Shown: positions 1 through 12,027 of the stretch, in pieces
Layout: each line of letters opens with the position of its first letter
Position numbering within the stretch: the stretch's first letter is position 1
From: Echinococcus granulosus
Taxonomy: Eukaryota; Platyhelminthes; Cestoda; Cyclophyllidea; Taeniidae
Assembly: GCF_000524195.1 (NCBI RefSeq)
Contig: NW_020170502.1
Span: 11,543-75,542, forward strand
Length of the DNA stretch: 64,000 nt
Direction: 5' to 3'
Program-made: the position numbers and the translations under genes
Notes under the pieces: generated by a model
What the model was told of the DNA's origin: nothing
Databases searched by the model: none
What the model saw: the letters and a program-made list of their open reading frames with translations, nothing else

Positions 1-1651
1 GTACGCGAAAGTGTTTTAGGAGGTATTTTTAAGTTGTTAGATAATTATGCAGAGCATATATTCGGACCAGTAAATTACTTGTAGATAATCCATACCGCGA
101 TTGACAACCATCTTACTCAACTTTTTAACCCTTTCTGTTTTGTGATCCGAAGTGTGTAAATACAGTTTTCAATAAACTAATTAAACGTTCTTATGCGTTC
201 TAAAGTACTCCATTCATATTCAACAAAATCCTGATGCCCTGCTATAATTGATTAATTTGTACTAGGAAATCAAAGACAGTTGTTTTAACAATTAAATTTT
301 AATGAAAAGATGAGAAAAAAAAGGCGACATATGTAGTGTGCAGAAAACCAAACCATCACAGACAATGTGCAAAATCTTCATTAACAAGTAGGTCTGCCTT
401 AAATTGTCGAGCAAATTGAAGTAAACATTTCACGAATAGTAGATTCTTAAAATATTAGCATAGTTGAAGGTAAGGCCTTGAAGGTTTTACAGAAATTAGT
501 TACTTAACTGGGATATTCGGGCAATATCGCATCCTACGAGATTCTGGTCCATTCCCTTCGTTAACCATCGTTGGGGATAGGTTAAAAGCTTCTTTGGTTC
601 GTGGATTAAATGCGAAATGGACAGGGTCACTATTTTTAGCAATTCTAATCAAGACGCGAATGCACCTACCGAGGCGAGCACGAGCCGTTCAATTCTGCCT
701 AAGGTCAATGAACCATTCAAAAATCTGATATGATTCTACAGAGTGCCAGAAAGAATAAAATTTGTGTTGCTAGAAGACCGGAAACTTCTTCTAACATTTT
801 ATTTATGGCTACTTGTCCAATGCAAGACCCAAAGGCTTGTGATTTGATAAAACTATAGTTGAATACGCATCACTTGAACCGGTAGCAAATTCTTTACTTG
901 AAAACCCCAGTACTTTAAAACAATTGACTAGGTTTTGAAGCAATTAGGCTAGTGCTTAAGCTTAACTTAGGTATATTTTTCCGAGGTGTTAAAAACGAAT
1001 GCTGGGAAAGGGGTTCGGTGTCGATAATCAGTAATGCATTTGACTCTCCTAACTTGATTGAAAAATCTTCTTTAGTTTTTGTATTGGGAACACTTGGAGG
1101 TGCTACTTTATTAATATAAGCAGATGATAGTGACAAACTTCAATTATATCGAAGTAAACCTACTCCATTAATTATCGAGGGGGAGGTAGCTATGATAATT
1201 TGAAAGCAATAAATCAACAACTTTTGAAAGCTTTAGGGTTTTCTAAATTGCACAAGAGCATAAGTGGTATTCCGATTGATCTGGACCACCTTATTTGCTC
1301 CTACTAGTTAACAGATCAGAAGGGAGTAGCAAAATGTTGATGGATTATACACCTAAGTTTTCTTCGAATCAAGTTGGAAAAAAGTAACCAAGACATCGGC
1401 TGAAAGACTGTCTAGTGTCCTAGTTGATAAGTTTGACCTGCTTACATGTGTAAGCCATAAAATTACAAGGTTTATTTGGCAATTAAATGTTCAAAATGGA
1501 TGCCCGCTTTTTACAAAGAAGTGTTGTGTGGATCCCTTCAATGTTATACAAATGTCAGAAACATCCTTAGAATCTTCGTGCAGGTCAAATAACTTTACAC
1601 CTAGTTCAATTAATTCATCTCAGTTTACGTGGAATATTTGATATTGTGTCT
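1..1651. other. Non-coding stretch, no gene seen
   Basis: AT-rich sequence with only short, biased open frames on both strands. I see no recognisable protein motif, RNA gene or clear repeat unit before the element that starts near 1652. Confidence 0.5.
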
Positions 1652-1888
1652 TGTAGCCTCCAACGTTCCTCCTGAAGTCTATAAAAGATATTAAGACAGA
1701 ACATGATTCGCTGACATACAGGAGAGTTAAGCGGCTACTGACAGCCCGGAGGCCATATCGGAGAGCAATTGTACACTGGCAGAGGCTGAAGTGTTCGCGT
1801 GACCGCAGCATTAAGTTAAACAAACTATTAAAGTATTGCACAGCCCCTCTCCCCTTTTGGGCGTCTTCCTCGGCGCTCCACTTAGTCG
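1652..1888 (-). repeat. Terminal repeat of TRIM-like copy A (plus-strand left side)
   Basis: Aligns by eye with 2551-2760, 48823-49044 and 49718-49925. Shared landmarks are the GGC..CCGGAGGCC block near 1743, AGTTAAACAA near 1812 and CTTTTGGGCG near 1855. The end is set at CTTAGTCG by comparison with copy B; it no longer has a clean CA. Confidence 0.55.
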
Positions 1889-2550
1889 ATCTCCCGCATC
1901 GGTTTCCACAAAGCAGTCAGTGTTGCAGGAATAACATCCTCGAGCCATCCGCTCCAGTCATCAAATTTGCGTACAATCAAGGGGATACTTGGCCGTAACG
2001 TCACCACTCCCTCTTGGCAATTCCAATGAATTTGGAGTTTTGTCCTCTTTGGAACCGGATTCGGGAAGCGGGGGGATGTGCTGACCATCGCACGTGTCCA
2101 TACGTAGTCGTAGGAACACTGACCCAAAATCTGGGACATATGACGAATGCCATAACATAAATACTTCCATAAGTACAAGGTTTCTCGTCGACTCCTCCCT
2201 GCAACTTTGGTCCCACTTCAGTGGATTCTTTTCAGCTAGTAGGAAGGTAGAGGCATCGCGTGTTTCCCTAATTGCTGTCGTCATATAGACCCTGTAGACA
2301 GCTCTGTAACGAACTTTTTCCGATGGTTAATGACTTCTATTACTTCAGCTGTTAATAGCATTCCAGCAGCACGTGAAACTCGTGTAGTTGTCAAAGGTTA
2401 GCGTCATTTTCAAACCTCCTATTTGGGGACGAAGCAGATTCTCTGGTCTGCAGCACACAACCTACTTCCGTCAAGCTATGCTTCAGCATTTGAAAATAAA
2501 AATCAGGCTAGTTGACCTTCTGAATTGGATGTTCTTACCGCTACTACCGA

Positions 2551-2760
2551 TGTGGCGCTCCGATTCTTCCCTGAATTAGTAAGAAGTCATGAGAGAATAG
2601 CGAAAGATATGTTACTGATGTATGGAAGAGCTGGGGCCACCCAGTGGAAGTGCGGTGACAGGGCCTCAAGTGTCCGCGGAACTAAAACGCAGACTTAAAC
2701 AAACAACAATCAGTGTACTATACCAACCCATTCGGTTTTTTGTTATGCCTGTACCAGGCC
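2551..2760 (-). repeat. Terminal repeat of TRIM-like copy A (plus-strand right side)
   Basis: Begins TGTGGCGCTCC and then CTTCCCTGA, close to TGTGGCACTTCC and CTTCCCTGA at 48823. Also shares the GACTTAAACAAACAAC block with the other repeats. The right end at AGGCCA is approximate. Confidence 0.5.
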
Positions 2761-5700
2761 ATTTTAAAAGTTAAATTATTGCTGAAATTGTGGTTGTCAA
2801 AAAGGAAAGGCTGCTAAAACTTAACAAGCCACTTATAAATGGGAACGCTTAAATGAAACGCACTCCCACACTGACCTTAGAGGGAGGATTCGTCTTAATT
2901 TTTGTTTAATCTCGTGCCCGCTTGCTCTTCCAATATGTGATTGCTTGTTTAAGTCCTCTTTTTGGTTATGCTGACACTTAAGGCCCCGCCATTTTACTTC
3001 CGTTAAGCTGCATGGCCTCCAGGCCATGCAGCAGGCCCCTCAGCCCCTCAGTACATGGGCAGTAAATATTCTGTCCCGGTATAGCGAGGCACTATAAAAG
3101 AGTCTTGAGGTTTAACTGGTTGCAAATCTTTGTTGTACTGCTTACATTGGTCTCCTTCTTATTTATTTTTCCGGTGTAAAAAGGGAGCACAGACGTCACT
3201 ACTGGTTGATATGAGGTGGATAAGTAGATCACGGATTGAAAGGCTTTAAGCGAAGAAATCTGACAGCTGCCTTCCTCTTATTGTTAGGGAGTGTTAAATT
3301 TCGTTACAAGTACAGGGGCACGCGTCTGTATTCCCTCCTCCAATCCTCTTTCTCCACCCCATGCTGCGGTCCACCCATACATCCAACAAAGGTACTGCTG
3401 AACTAGTAGACAGATAGCAAATATAATTCCCCCTTCCCTGCCTAATTTTATTCAACTCTGCTTGTCCCCACCTCATAGATTAATGCTTCTAAAATCGCGG
3501 GCAGTAGTGTGTTTTGATGTGGCAGAACAACGCACTACACTTCAATAAATAGGCAGCTTGTTCCAAATTGTCGAAGGTGGATGGAATATTGCCACTGTCT
3601 TGAACAATGCTGTAACTGAGCAGCATTGAGGGCTGCCAGTCAATATGTACAGAAAAAAGACTCCTTTCTGCCCCTCACTCTTCCCTGAATGTCGTCTCTG
3701 GCGCTCGCTTCGGTTGCTCTTCTCCGTTAACCATCATAACGCAACTGATAAGAGAGGGATGAATGGCTAAAAGGGGGAAGGAATTAAATTATTCTTGATT
3801 CTCTTCTAATATGTTTATCAGTAGGTCCTATGAAAGAAACTGGGATATCAGTTGGGGTAGCGTGTCATTTTAATTATAGATGGTTTTGCAATATTTCAAC
3901 TCTCGAAGCAATGAAAATCCTGAATGTATGCCGAACAGTAAAGAATTCCAACAGCCAACCACAACGCACTATGAAATAGGCTAAACGACTGATCTAAGGG
4001 CTCACATCACACCTCAAGTAAGCAGCCCCTAGGTGTAATCGTCATGCATTTCCTTTGGAAGTTGAAATCGCTGGCATTACCACCATTGTGACATCCTAGG
4101 GAACTCTGGCGATGCTTTCGAGGGTAGAAGCGTGGAAGTATCCTTCTAAGCACACGAAGAGGTTTGACGACTGTTGGTATAGGTGTCATGCGCTGATGGG
4201 GCACACTTAAAAGCAGGCCCTATGCGTGTGTAACCCTAATCTTTATCGAGTTCTCAACCCAAACCGTCAAAGAGGTCTCTGTCCCTAACCCAAATGAGGT
4301 AGCTGGAGATATGGAGTAAGTGCACACCTGTTTGGTGGCTGGCTGTTCGATGCATAAGACGCCCTAATTTATAGTATCGCAATCGAGCTTGTCAGTTTAT
4401 CACATTTTATGCCAAGTTGTGGCTACTATTGGCCAATCAGGTGGGCCTATCGAGAGTGCGAGTTTCGAGGTGCTCTGGAATGTTCGAGGATTGTGCATGG
4501 AAAAAGAGAATTTCCATAAAATCAGGCGTTTTTGCTTATATGCAGTTAAATAGTGAAGCTTTTTGACGAAATATGTGAGGAGAACTCCTACTTTGTCAGT
4601 TGCCTGACATTTATTCTCACTTGAGAAGTCGGTTAGTCTTTTTACTGAAAAATTTGTAAGTAGGTTAACACCCCACCTTTATGAGGTGATTTTTGGCATT
4701 TTGGTATTTTAATCATTGATTGAATGCCTTAAACAGAGCTACACAAATAATGCCTTCCTCAGCCTCGTGTCTCTGTGTCGGCAAAGAGAACGTCCACAAC
4801 ATTTACCAACCTTATCAGTCATTAAAGGGAATCTGCCTGACTTTGGCTGGTCATATGCGACCACGTCGATCATGTCGAACATGTCGATCAACCCTTTCTA
4901 ACAGGCCACCTCTGTTAATTTGCAAGTCAAGAACCGGTAAATACCCCTAATTGTATAAGGCGGGGCACTAAAAACGTTGCTATATAAGCAGGAAAACCAT
5001 TCTGGTGGTAGAAAGTACCCTTCCCATGTCATCGGCGTTTCCGTAACGGTGGTTTTACAAGTAAACAATCACATGGAAACGATTTAAGGATTTTCTGTGT
5101 TGACGCTGGTAAAATGGTGACTCACAGTTAACCACTCCATATATTCACCATTTGGGTTGGAGAGGAAACTCAAATACCAAAACTCAGATGCCATCTCGCC
5201 TCATTCATTACTTTACCTATTCAACAGCTGGTCAATAGGGCAACAAAAATCACCTCTGTGCGCTTTGTTGTGCCAAGTTAGAGCAATTACAGTCACCGTA
5301 GACTGGCAGGGAACACGTGTCACATATTTGTGACGTGAGAGATCTGATGAGGTGATAGGGATGGCATTTACTTCTGATGGTGGCATTGAAGGCGTTAGCT
5401 TCATTTGACTAACCAGATTAAAAGAAAAAAAGCTTTCAACTTGAAAGACATGAGCATCAAATCTTATAGTATGATCTAATTGGCTATCAGGGCAATTCAG
5501 GCGAAAATTGACCACCCCAGACCAGGAAAGAGGAAACATTCGGACTCAAAGTATATTTAATTACCTTCTCTGAAATTCGCCCTTTCTTCTATTTTCATTT
5601 CAACAATGTGATGTAATCAGCCTTCGTGAACCAATGTGAAGCATCCGTCACGTATATGTGACACTACTAGACGGCTAAAATTTTGAGTACCTTTTAAGAA

Positions 5701-5901
5701 TCACTATCTTATTATTTCATCCATCTTACCCATTTAGGCACAAAAAGAGAGGAAAATTACCAAAGGACCGTAAATCATACATATATTCTGTCTTGACTAC
5801 GCAAAGGCTCTCACGTCCACATTATAGATGCATCGATCAGAGGAGAGTGAAATTGACATATCACAGTTGACAGGTAAAACACTGCTTTGACGCAATCCTT
5901 A
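2761..5901. other. Intergenic, no gene seen
   Basis: Only short frames without motifs. It contains a perfect hairpin at 3007-3032. Palindromic GTCACATAT/ATATGTGAC-like motifs near 5320 and 5650 might be binding sites upstream or downstream of the bHLH gene, but nothing beyond the motif supports that. Confidence 0.45.
3007..3032. repeat. Perfect 11-bp inverted repeat with 4-nt loop
   Basis: GCTGCATGGCC, loop TCCA, GGCCATGCAGC. The stem is GC-rich and uninterrupted in an AT-rich neighbourhood. It has no flanking U-tract or known RNA context, so its role is unknown. Confidence 0.6.
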
Positions 5902-6405
5902 CTAACTCGGATGGAAAGCACTGCCCCTGCACTCCCTTTGTATCCGTTTCATCAGCTTTTGCGAGCAATGGTTGAAACGTATCACTGCAGTCGCACCAGA
6001 AGGGAGATGGTTCGGGGAGGCCCTAGCAACGCGCGAAAGATCTTCCGGCTTCTCCATCTCCTTCGCCTCCGCCTCCTCTTCCTGTTCTTCAATCCGACTC
6101 GCCTCCAAACATGCCACCAGTGTTTCAATGTATGCCGCAGCAATGCGCAGGACTGAAAGTTTCGTCAATTTGCACTCACCGGAGACTGGAACTGACTTTC
6201 TCAACGCTTCAAAAGCCGCTCCAATAGTGTGCACCCTTCCTCTTTCCCTTGCATTAGCTTTAATACGCTGTTGTGCTGCTCTAGCACGATTCTTTCTAGG
6301 CAGATTGGCTGAGTACGTTGCAGCTTTTCCATTCACATCGCCAAGGAGGTTGGTGATAGAGAAGCTGTTGGATTTAGCGGTATAGGCGGAGGAAAGAACA
6401 ACCAT
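5902..6405 (-). CDS. bHLH transcription factor, ATOH8/Net type
   Basis: Single-exon protein of about 167 residues. The basic region and helix 1 read ANARERGRVHTIGAAFEALR, followed by a short loop VPVSGEC and helix 2 KLTKLSVLRIAAAYI. The pattern ANARER.RVHTI.AAFEALRK.VP is characteristic of the ATOH8 (mouse Math6, fly Net) group of E-box-binding regulators of differentiation, which work as dimers in the nucleus. After the bHLH come an acidic EEQEEEAEAKE stretch and a divergent tail. The start is placed at 6405 (MVVLSSAY): the open frame runs further upstream to 6612, but that part is a (CA)n-derived threonine-histidine run that looks like 5' untranslated sequence. A GGTGAGT inside the loop resembles a splice donor, but the frame continues straight into helix 2, so it is probably not used. 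An upstream coding exon cannot be excluded. Confidence 0.85.
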   Translation of the reverse strand: MVVLSSAYTAKSNSFSITNLLGDVNGKAATYSANLPRKNRARAAQQRIKANARERGRVHTIGAAFEALRKSVPVSGECKLTKLSVLRIAAAYIETLVACLEASRIEEQEEEAEAKEMEKPEDLSRVARASPNHLPSGATAVIRFNHCSQKLMKRIQRECRGSAFHPS

Positions 6406-7814
6406 CCGTTCAGTAGGTGGGAGAGTGTATGAATGAGAGGAGAGGAGAGGCGAGGCGAGGGAAGTGACCGGACAGATGGTCGAGAGGTTTGAACAGCTGG
6501 GCGTACACACGTGCTGGGAACAGGTGTGGGTGTGTGTGTGTGTGTTTACGCGTTGCCAGGACACACCTGGACGATGGGATATGAGATGTGGGGATGCGAA
6601 TGGCGTCCACACATCCCCCTACTTTCTAGCACACACGCACGCACCCGTGCGCTGAACTCGAAATGGCAGATACACCTGGTGGACGGGTGTCTGGCTGTCC
6701 GTATGTTTGAAGTCGTTCAGTTACCAAGCTGTTAGACCACCATGCCACCGGTAAGGATGATGTGGGGGAGGAGGGGGGCTACTAATTGTTCCTTGATCTG
6801 CCACTTTTTACCTCCTCTGGGCAAAGTCCTCTCTCTCGGCCACTTTTTGATTCCCCTATTAAATTATAGACTTTTCAGCTCCCCCAATGGATGAAAACTG
6901 ATTCATTTTGCCATCCCCTGGGGCAAGATGGTGGCTGTAGCACTCCAAGTAGTGAACAGTTAAGCCAGCGTGTCTATATTAACGCCAAGAAGGCCTGACT
7001 GTCCAATTCCTTGACAGGATATCATCTAAGGCATATAAGAAGTGAAGTGGGACGTTATTCCCCACTTCCCCCGATCTTGCTGTAAGATTTTGTTCTCTCC
7101 TAAAAGAAGAGAGCTTTCTTACGACTGACATATGTGTCCTGAAAGGACATTTTCATCCACACTTTCAAGGGACTGGGAAGCTGCATGCCTTAGAAGTTGT
7201 GGCAAGGGGAAGGTGAGCGAATGATGTGGGGACTCACCTACCAGACGTCACAAACTCTGTTCCACCACAAATCAGTCGGTAGACAGTCATTTCTTCCCCT
7301 GATGCATTTCTACAACGCACGTAGAAGGACTTGATGTTCTTCGAATTTTTCCATTTGGCATCTTGTCAGGCCTGCCAAGAATGGCCCCTCTTCTTGAACA
7401 GGATGCACCTACCACTCCAGAGGTAGCTCCGTCATGAACTCGCCGAAGAGCTGGGAGAATGGCTGCATGAGCAGGAGGGCATATCACGAGGTAGAATGTA
7501 AAAAAAGAAGTTTCTACAAGTTCAAAACCACTTTTTAGCGGTGGCTTTCAAAATATCTTTTTTGTAACGCCTTTACATTCATTTTCAACTTTAAGACCAC
7601 TTAGTGATGGGACAGCAGCACCTTAGATCAATCTGTCAGTGATAGCTGGTTTGACAGGCCTTTTGACTTGGGAGCGAATTCTTGGCCTTGAAAATGACAC
7701 TATGGACAGCTGGGTTCACCTACTCGCCTCTGGAAGGGGGTAAGGAGAGACACAAGGGCGACAATGGAAGAAGGGGATAGTGGAGGTGGAGAGGTGGAGT
7801 GATGCCACGCGGGT

Positions 7815-7900
7815 GTGTGCACTTCAATTATTCCATTCCACCGATCCGAGTGTTTCCTCTTTCAGCCTACCTTTGTCCAGCCATCTGCCTACGAGACTAT
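7815..7900 (+). repeat. Dispersed repeat family 2, partial copy
   Basis: GTGTGTGCACTTCAATTATT followed by CCATTCCACC and GTGTTTCCTCTTTC. Aligns by eye with 9515-9560 and 11120-11170. The right part is less well conserved. Confidence 0.4.
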
Positions 7901-9488
7901 TGTTGTGTGGGGTAGGATAGGTGGGGAGGAGGGAGGGGGGCGTGCGGTCGAATTTTTATGCAAATGTAGTAGAAGGCTGTTTTCCCCTTCCATCCTCATC
8001 CAACTTCACGCCCCCCTCCCCCGTCCTCCATTCCATTTACATCTCCCAGCCGCTTTACGGGGTGAAGAGAGGTGAAAGCAACCTCTCCATTCCCCCGCGC
8101 AGCTCCCACTCGTCTCGCCTTACTCCCGCTTAGTGGGTTGATACCCCTTGGCTGTGGTTGTTGATGTATACGCGGCGGTGGAACGACGCTCCACTCTTCA
8201 ACAAATTGTCAGCCAATTCCAACTCGTCTCTCCAAATTGTCAACACCGCACAGAGTGCGCCATCAGAAGACACAGGCAATGGCTGGCAGCTGACACTTTT
8301 GGCCGCTGATTGAAAGATTCCAGTCGGAGCACTTATGACGTCTTGGCTGTCGTACTGTGGAAAGAACAATCTCCTTGAGCATTAACAGAATTGACGGAAG
8401 CGAGGTTGTTTACGCGGCACGTACTGTCCACCGTCGTGACACCTCTGTTAACGTCAAGAATTATGGAAGATTCACTGTAACCGTTTGACCTTTCCTTCCC
8501 AATCCTCTATCCACCACGTTGCATTTGGATGCACAGTTGGAATCGTCAACGCACTGACAAAGCATTTTCCACTTTGCTCCATCCATTCCACGTTGCACGG
8601 CGGGGAATCAGCGTAGTCGATGCCAATCAAAGCCACTGCCTATTAAATGCTGAAGAACTAAGAGAGTTGTCTCGAATAAGACGAGTAAACTCCTGTAATC
8701 TAAAGAGACAAGATTAATTGACGCTGGAGACACCCTAAACCACCTTCAAACTGCCATTGGGAGCACCTCCCAGCAGTTAACGCGTAGACGTCAACGTGGA
8801 ACCAGAGAAAGCCACACGAAATTGACGTGTGCGAGTTCCACCGACGAGAAAGCGAATGCAACAGGTGCCACACAGCTTATGACAAACGTCAGACAGTTTA
8901 TTCGTTTCACCTTGTTCACTCTTCCCGTACAACCTGACAAGGGTGTGAGGAGGATATCCGAATGGACAGCCAATCAAAGCATCATGTGCTATTGTTTGTC
9001 CATTAAGTAGATTGTGGGGTCAGTCCAACCCAGACACCATTAATCGGGACACCAGTGGTAATGGCCTAGTGGATGCGGCAGCATGGAGTGATAAATGAAG
9101 GTCAAAAACCTACGGTTTCCTTCGCATTGAGGAGGTCTTCAAGCACAACGCGAGGTACGGTGATGGAGTGCTGAAGTTCTCAACAGCCTAAGACTTGTCA
9201 TTTTCAGCTCCACGACACCAGTGATTGTGACAGCTCAATTTTAGCGGCGACATTCTCAGCCCGCTTAGATGCCAGACAGATGCATAACCTGTGGTGAAAG
9301 TGGGCAGGCAGATAGTCCTTCCGTGAGATCAGGGCATGAAGCACAGCAATTTCTTGCTTTCCGCATCGATGATGAGGTGAAGTAGCACCTCCTAGGTCCT
9401 TTGGAAGACCCATAATTATGGATGTGGGTCCTAACCCTCCCAAGTGATTTGACTCTCCCCTTCTCCATGCCTCTCCACATCCCTCTGG

Positions 9489-9660
9489 AGGAGTGGGTGT
9501 GTGTGTGTTTCAGCAATCCCATGCCACTCGAACCAGGTGTTTCCTTTCCATCTCTCTGTGTTATTAAGGTGGGTGAACGAATGGTTGCAGATGTCATTGT
9601 GGGCATGGCAACACAGCTGCCTAATTGTCGGGTGAATGAGTGACTAGGAGGGCTGTTAGG
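9489..9660 (+). repeat. Dispersed repeat family 2, copy
   Basis: A GT-rich start is followed by TTTCAGCAATCCCATGCCAC, then CCAGGTGTTTCCTTTCC. Further right is ATGGTTGCAGATGTCA and then ACACAGCTGCCTAATTGTCG. The same blocks occur in the same order at 11129-11300, which marks both as copies of one diverged element. No coding capacity or terminal repeats are seen. Confidence 0.55.
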
Positions 9661-11114
9661 ATACCTCGCCCCGGGGCTCCGATCGTCTCTCTCACTCTCT
9701 CCCCGCCTGAACCATTGCTATTTCGATAGGAATGCCAGCTGACTTGAAGACCGTTTTACTTTGTTGATAATGCTGACTCTAAACAGATGTTGGGAGGTGG
9801 ATGGGAGGGAGGAGGATTTGGGCGAGGAAGGTAGGTTGGTGGGAAGAAGATACCGCACGGGTCCAAATATGTCTCCTCTACCAGGTAGGGTGAGTGAATG
9901 CGGATGTAACCCGCCTTGTGTGCTAACAAATTAATTGTTAGATGCTTTACAGATAAGAATTGTTTACGCGTCCCCACATTTCCCCTTCCCTCCCCCAATT
10001 AGCTAGTTGCCATGGTTAAGCGGCGCATAATTTTGGTAATTTTGGAGTGGTCGAACACAATTTGCGGTACACTCAGATGACTCCATTAGCGTATGGGCTT
10101 TAAATTAAACACCATCTAGACAAAATGCCACCGCTTGAAGTCGTTTGAAGGTTTTTGACCAATTCCACGCATGTGGCCATCAAACTTGAGGTCATGGGTA
10201 GAGTGATGCAATCGTGTCACATTCCACGCATCTAGCAAGATCTACAAATGAGAATACCTCACCTTCAGTAGAAGATTCTTGCATTTAATACATCTGGAGC
10301 GTGGAATGTTCACACGTGGATGACCGGAGAGCTCACAGCACGGTAAGGGTCAAAAACTGATGTTCATCTGACCGCTGATTGGAAAGTACTAAGCAACGAA
10401 TAGTGGAGGTCAACCTACCTTAATAGCAGTTGGATCAAAGAAAAAGTGAATGCAGCCAACACACGAACACTTCCACTAGGATGTAATTCAGTAACTGCTG
10501 TAGTAGTAAATTCATTGACGTAAACGATGTTTCAGACCCTTTCGATGATCAGAAACACCAGCTCGCCAATGTAGGACCCAGAATTTTCGGTATTCGGCCA
10601 ATCGTCGAAAAGACGCACTAAAAGTGAGTCATGAATTCTCTTGCACCGCTTTTGGGGATAGGTAAACAAACGATCACTTCTAGTCCTCTGTGTGGCAGGC
10701 CATCTGGACGAATTCGCATGCAAGTGATTAATGGCGCCACCAATTCTGGGTGAAGGCTCGAGGTGCACTACGTCTAACTTTCACAACTTCCGCACACCTT
10801 CAGCCATCAGTAATACCAACATTCCTTGATAAAGTTTATTACTATTTTTTTTCATCCAATGCCACTTTATGGAAGGCTGTTTCTTTGGTTTGGTTTTCCA
10901 TTCTCCGACTACGTACCAGAAGGAATGGAAAGCCGCAGTTATGGTATCGCCGCTAGATCCAGATGATTTGGTAGAACCGGCAACTCGAATAGAGAGGAAT
11001 GTGTTTCCGTGTTAATGACCCTGTTGACAGGTATGTATGTGTGTGCGCACCCCGATTGTGTGGTTGAGAGAGGAAAGAGGGGGGGGGGGAGTTGCAGGTA
11101 GATTTGACGGTGTC

Positions 11115-11300
11115 GAACAGGTGTGGCTTTCAGAAATTCCATTCCACCTGATCCAGGTGTTTTCTCTCCGTTGCTGTCTGCATCTGTCCGCCTGAATGGG
11201 CACACTCGTCCGTATTATTGGGAGGAAGGGATGGATGCAGATGTCACGGGAGTGTGGATTCACAGCTGCCTTGTTGCTGGGTTGATAGTGCGGTAGTTGC
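11115..11300 (+). repeat. Dispersed repeat family 2, copy
   Basis: Blocks TTTCAGAAATTCCATTCCAC, CCAGGTGTTTTCTCTCC, ATGGATGCAGATGTCA and TTCACAGCTGCCTTGTTGC match the copy at 9489-9660 in order and spacing. It is preceded by a GT-rich tract and a poly-G run near 11081. Confidence 0.55.
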
Positions 11301-12027
11301 ACAAACATCGTCACATCCAACCGCTTAGTCCACTGTCAATACAAAGCCACGCATTAGTCTGCGTCCAATTTCGAGATAGTAATTTGCTTGCACAGCAAAA
11401 TTGAGAAGCCCGTTGGGATACTACTTATTTGACGAACTTGCAATTGAGTAGCACTACAAATGAGTAAATGTACTTCAGCAGAAAAACACCGATCCCGAAT
11501 ATCTTTTCCAGCAGGAATACGATAATGGCAGTCAATAAACAAAAGAGAGGGACCAAGAGGGCAAAAACATGCAAGCTGGGTGCACATATTCGTAAACGTC
11601 GACGTGAATGGGGGGAGGGGAGGGAAATTCCTTCCCGAGTAACCCTCCGTGAGTAAACTGAATAAGCCTGAAGTTGCTCCACTTCCTTCACGAAGGCCAA
11701 ATCCGACTACAGGCACAACTATGAGAGAAGAACCAGCTCTCCAAAAGCAGGTGAGATCATAGGGAAAGGGAATATACACATTGTTACCTCACCTTTTTCG
11801 GTAAACTGCATATCAGATGAGCTTTGAAACAACTGATAAGGGAGCAAGTGCTCAAGGACTCAAACCCAATAACACCTTCCTACTCCAAATTAAAAAGTGG
11901 TAAAACCAATTCAAGTCAAAACACAGCCCACTTTAGCCTTTAAATCACCAAAATAGGAAAGCATGGGGTAAAATTACAAAGGTGCTCATATATTCACAAC
12001 TATATACACGTACATCACAGCTACATC

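Larger units (their letters stand above)
1652..2760 (-). mobile_element. TRIM-like miniature LTR element, copy A
   Basis: About 1.1 kb bounded by two diverged direct repeats (1652-1888 and 2551-2760), with no coding capacity inside. The same layout, order of blocks and length recur at 48823-49925, and internal blocks align along the whole length (for example 1960-2110 with 49110-49270). The left repeat starts at TGTAGCC and the right at TGTGGCGCTCC followed by CTTCCCTGA, as in copy B. Just inside the right repeat is a degenerate CCGCTACTACCGA, matching the tRNA-CCA-like block of copy B, so the element is inferred to lie on the minus strand. This fits terminal-repeat retrotransposons in miniature (TRIMs), known from taeniid cestodes. 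Copy A is the more decayed of the two. Confidence 0.65.
6406..12027. other. Long intergenic region with simple and dispersed repeats
   Basis: No supported gene. A (GT)n tract lies at about 6523-6546, just upstream of the bHLH start. Three copies of an old dispersed repeat are listed separately. Several pyrimidine- or guanine-rich patches occur (7910-8060, 9780-9850, 11070-11095). Open frames here are short and biased in composition. Confidence 0.45.

Noticed and set aside
6180..6195. GGTGAGT splice donor in the bHLH loop
   Set aside because: The frame reads straight on into the conserved second helix KLTKLSVLRIA, so no intron is needed.
5972..6385. 137-codon plus-strand frame opposite the bHLH gene
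   Set aside because: A shadow of the bHLH coding strand; no motif of its own.
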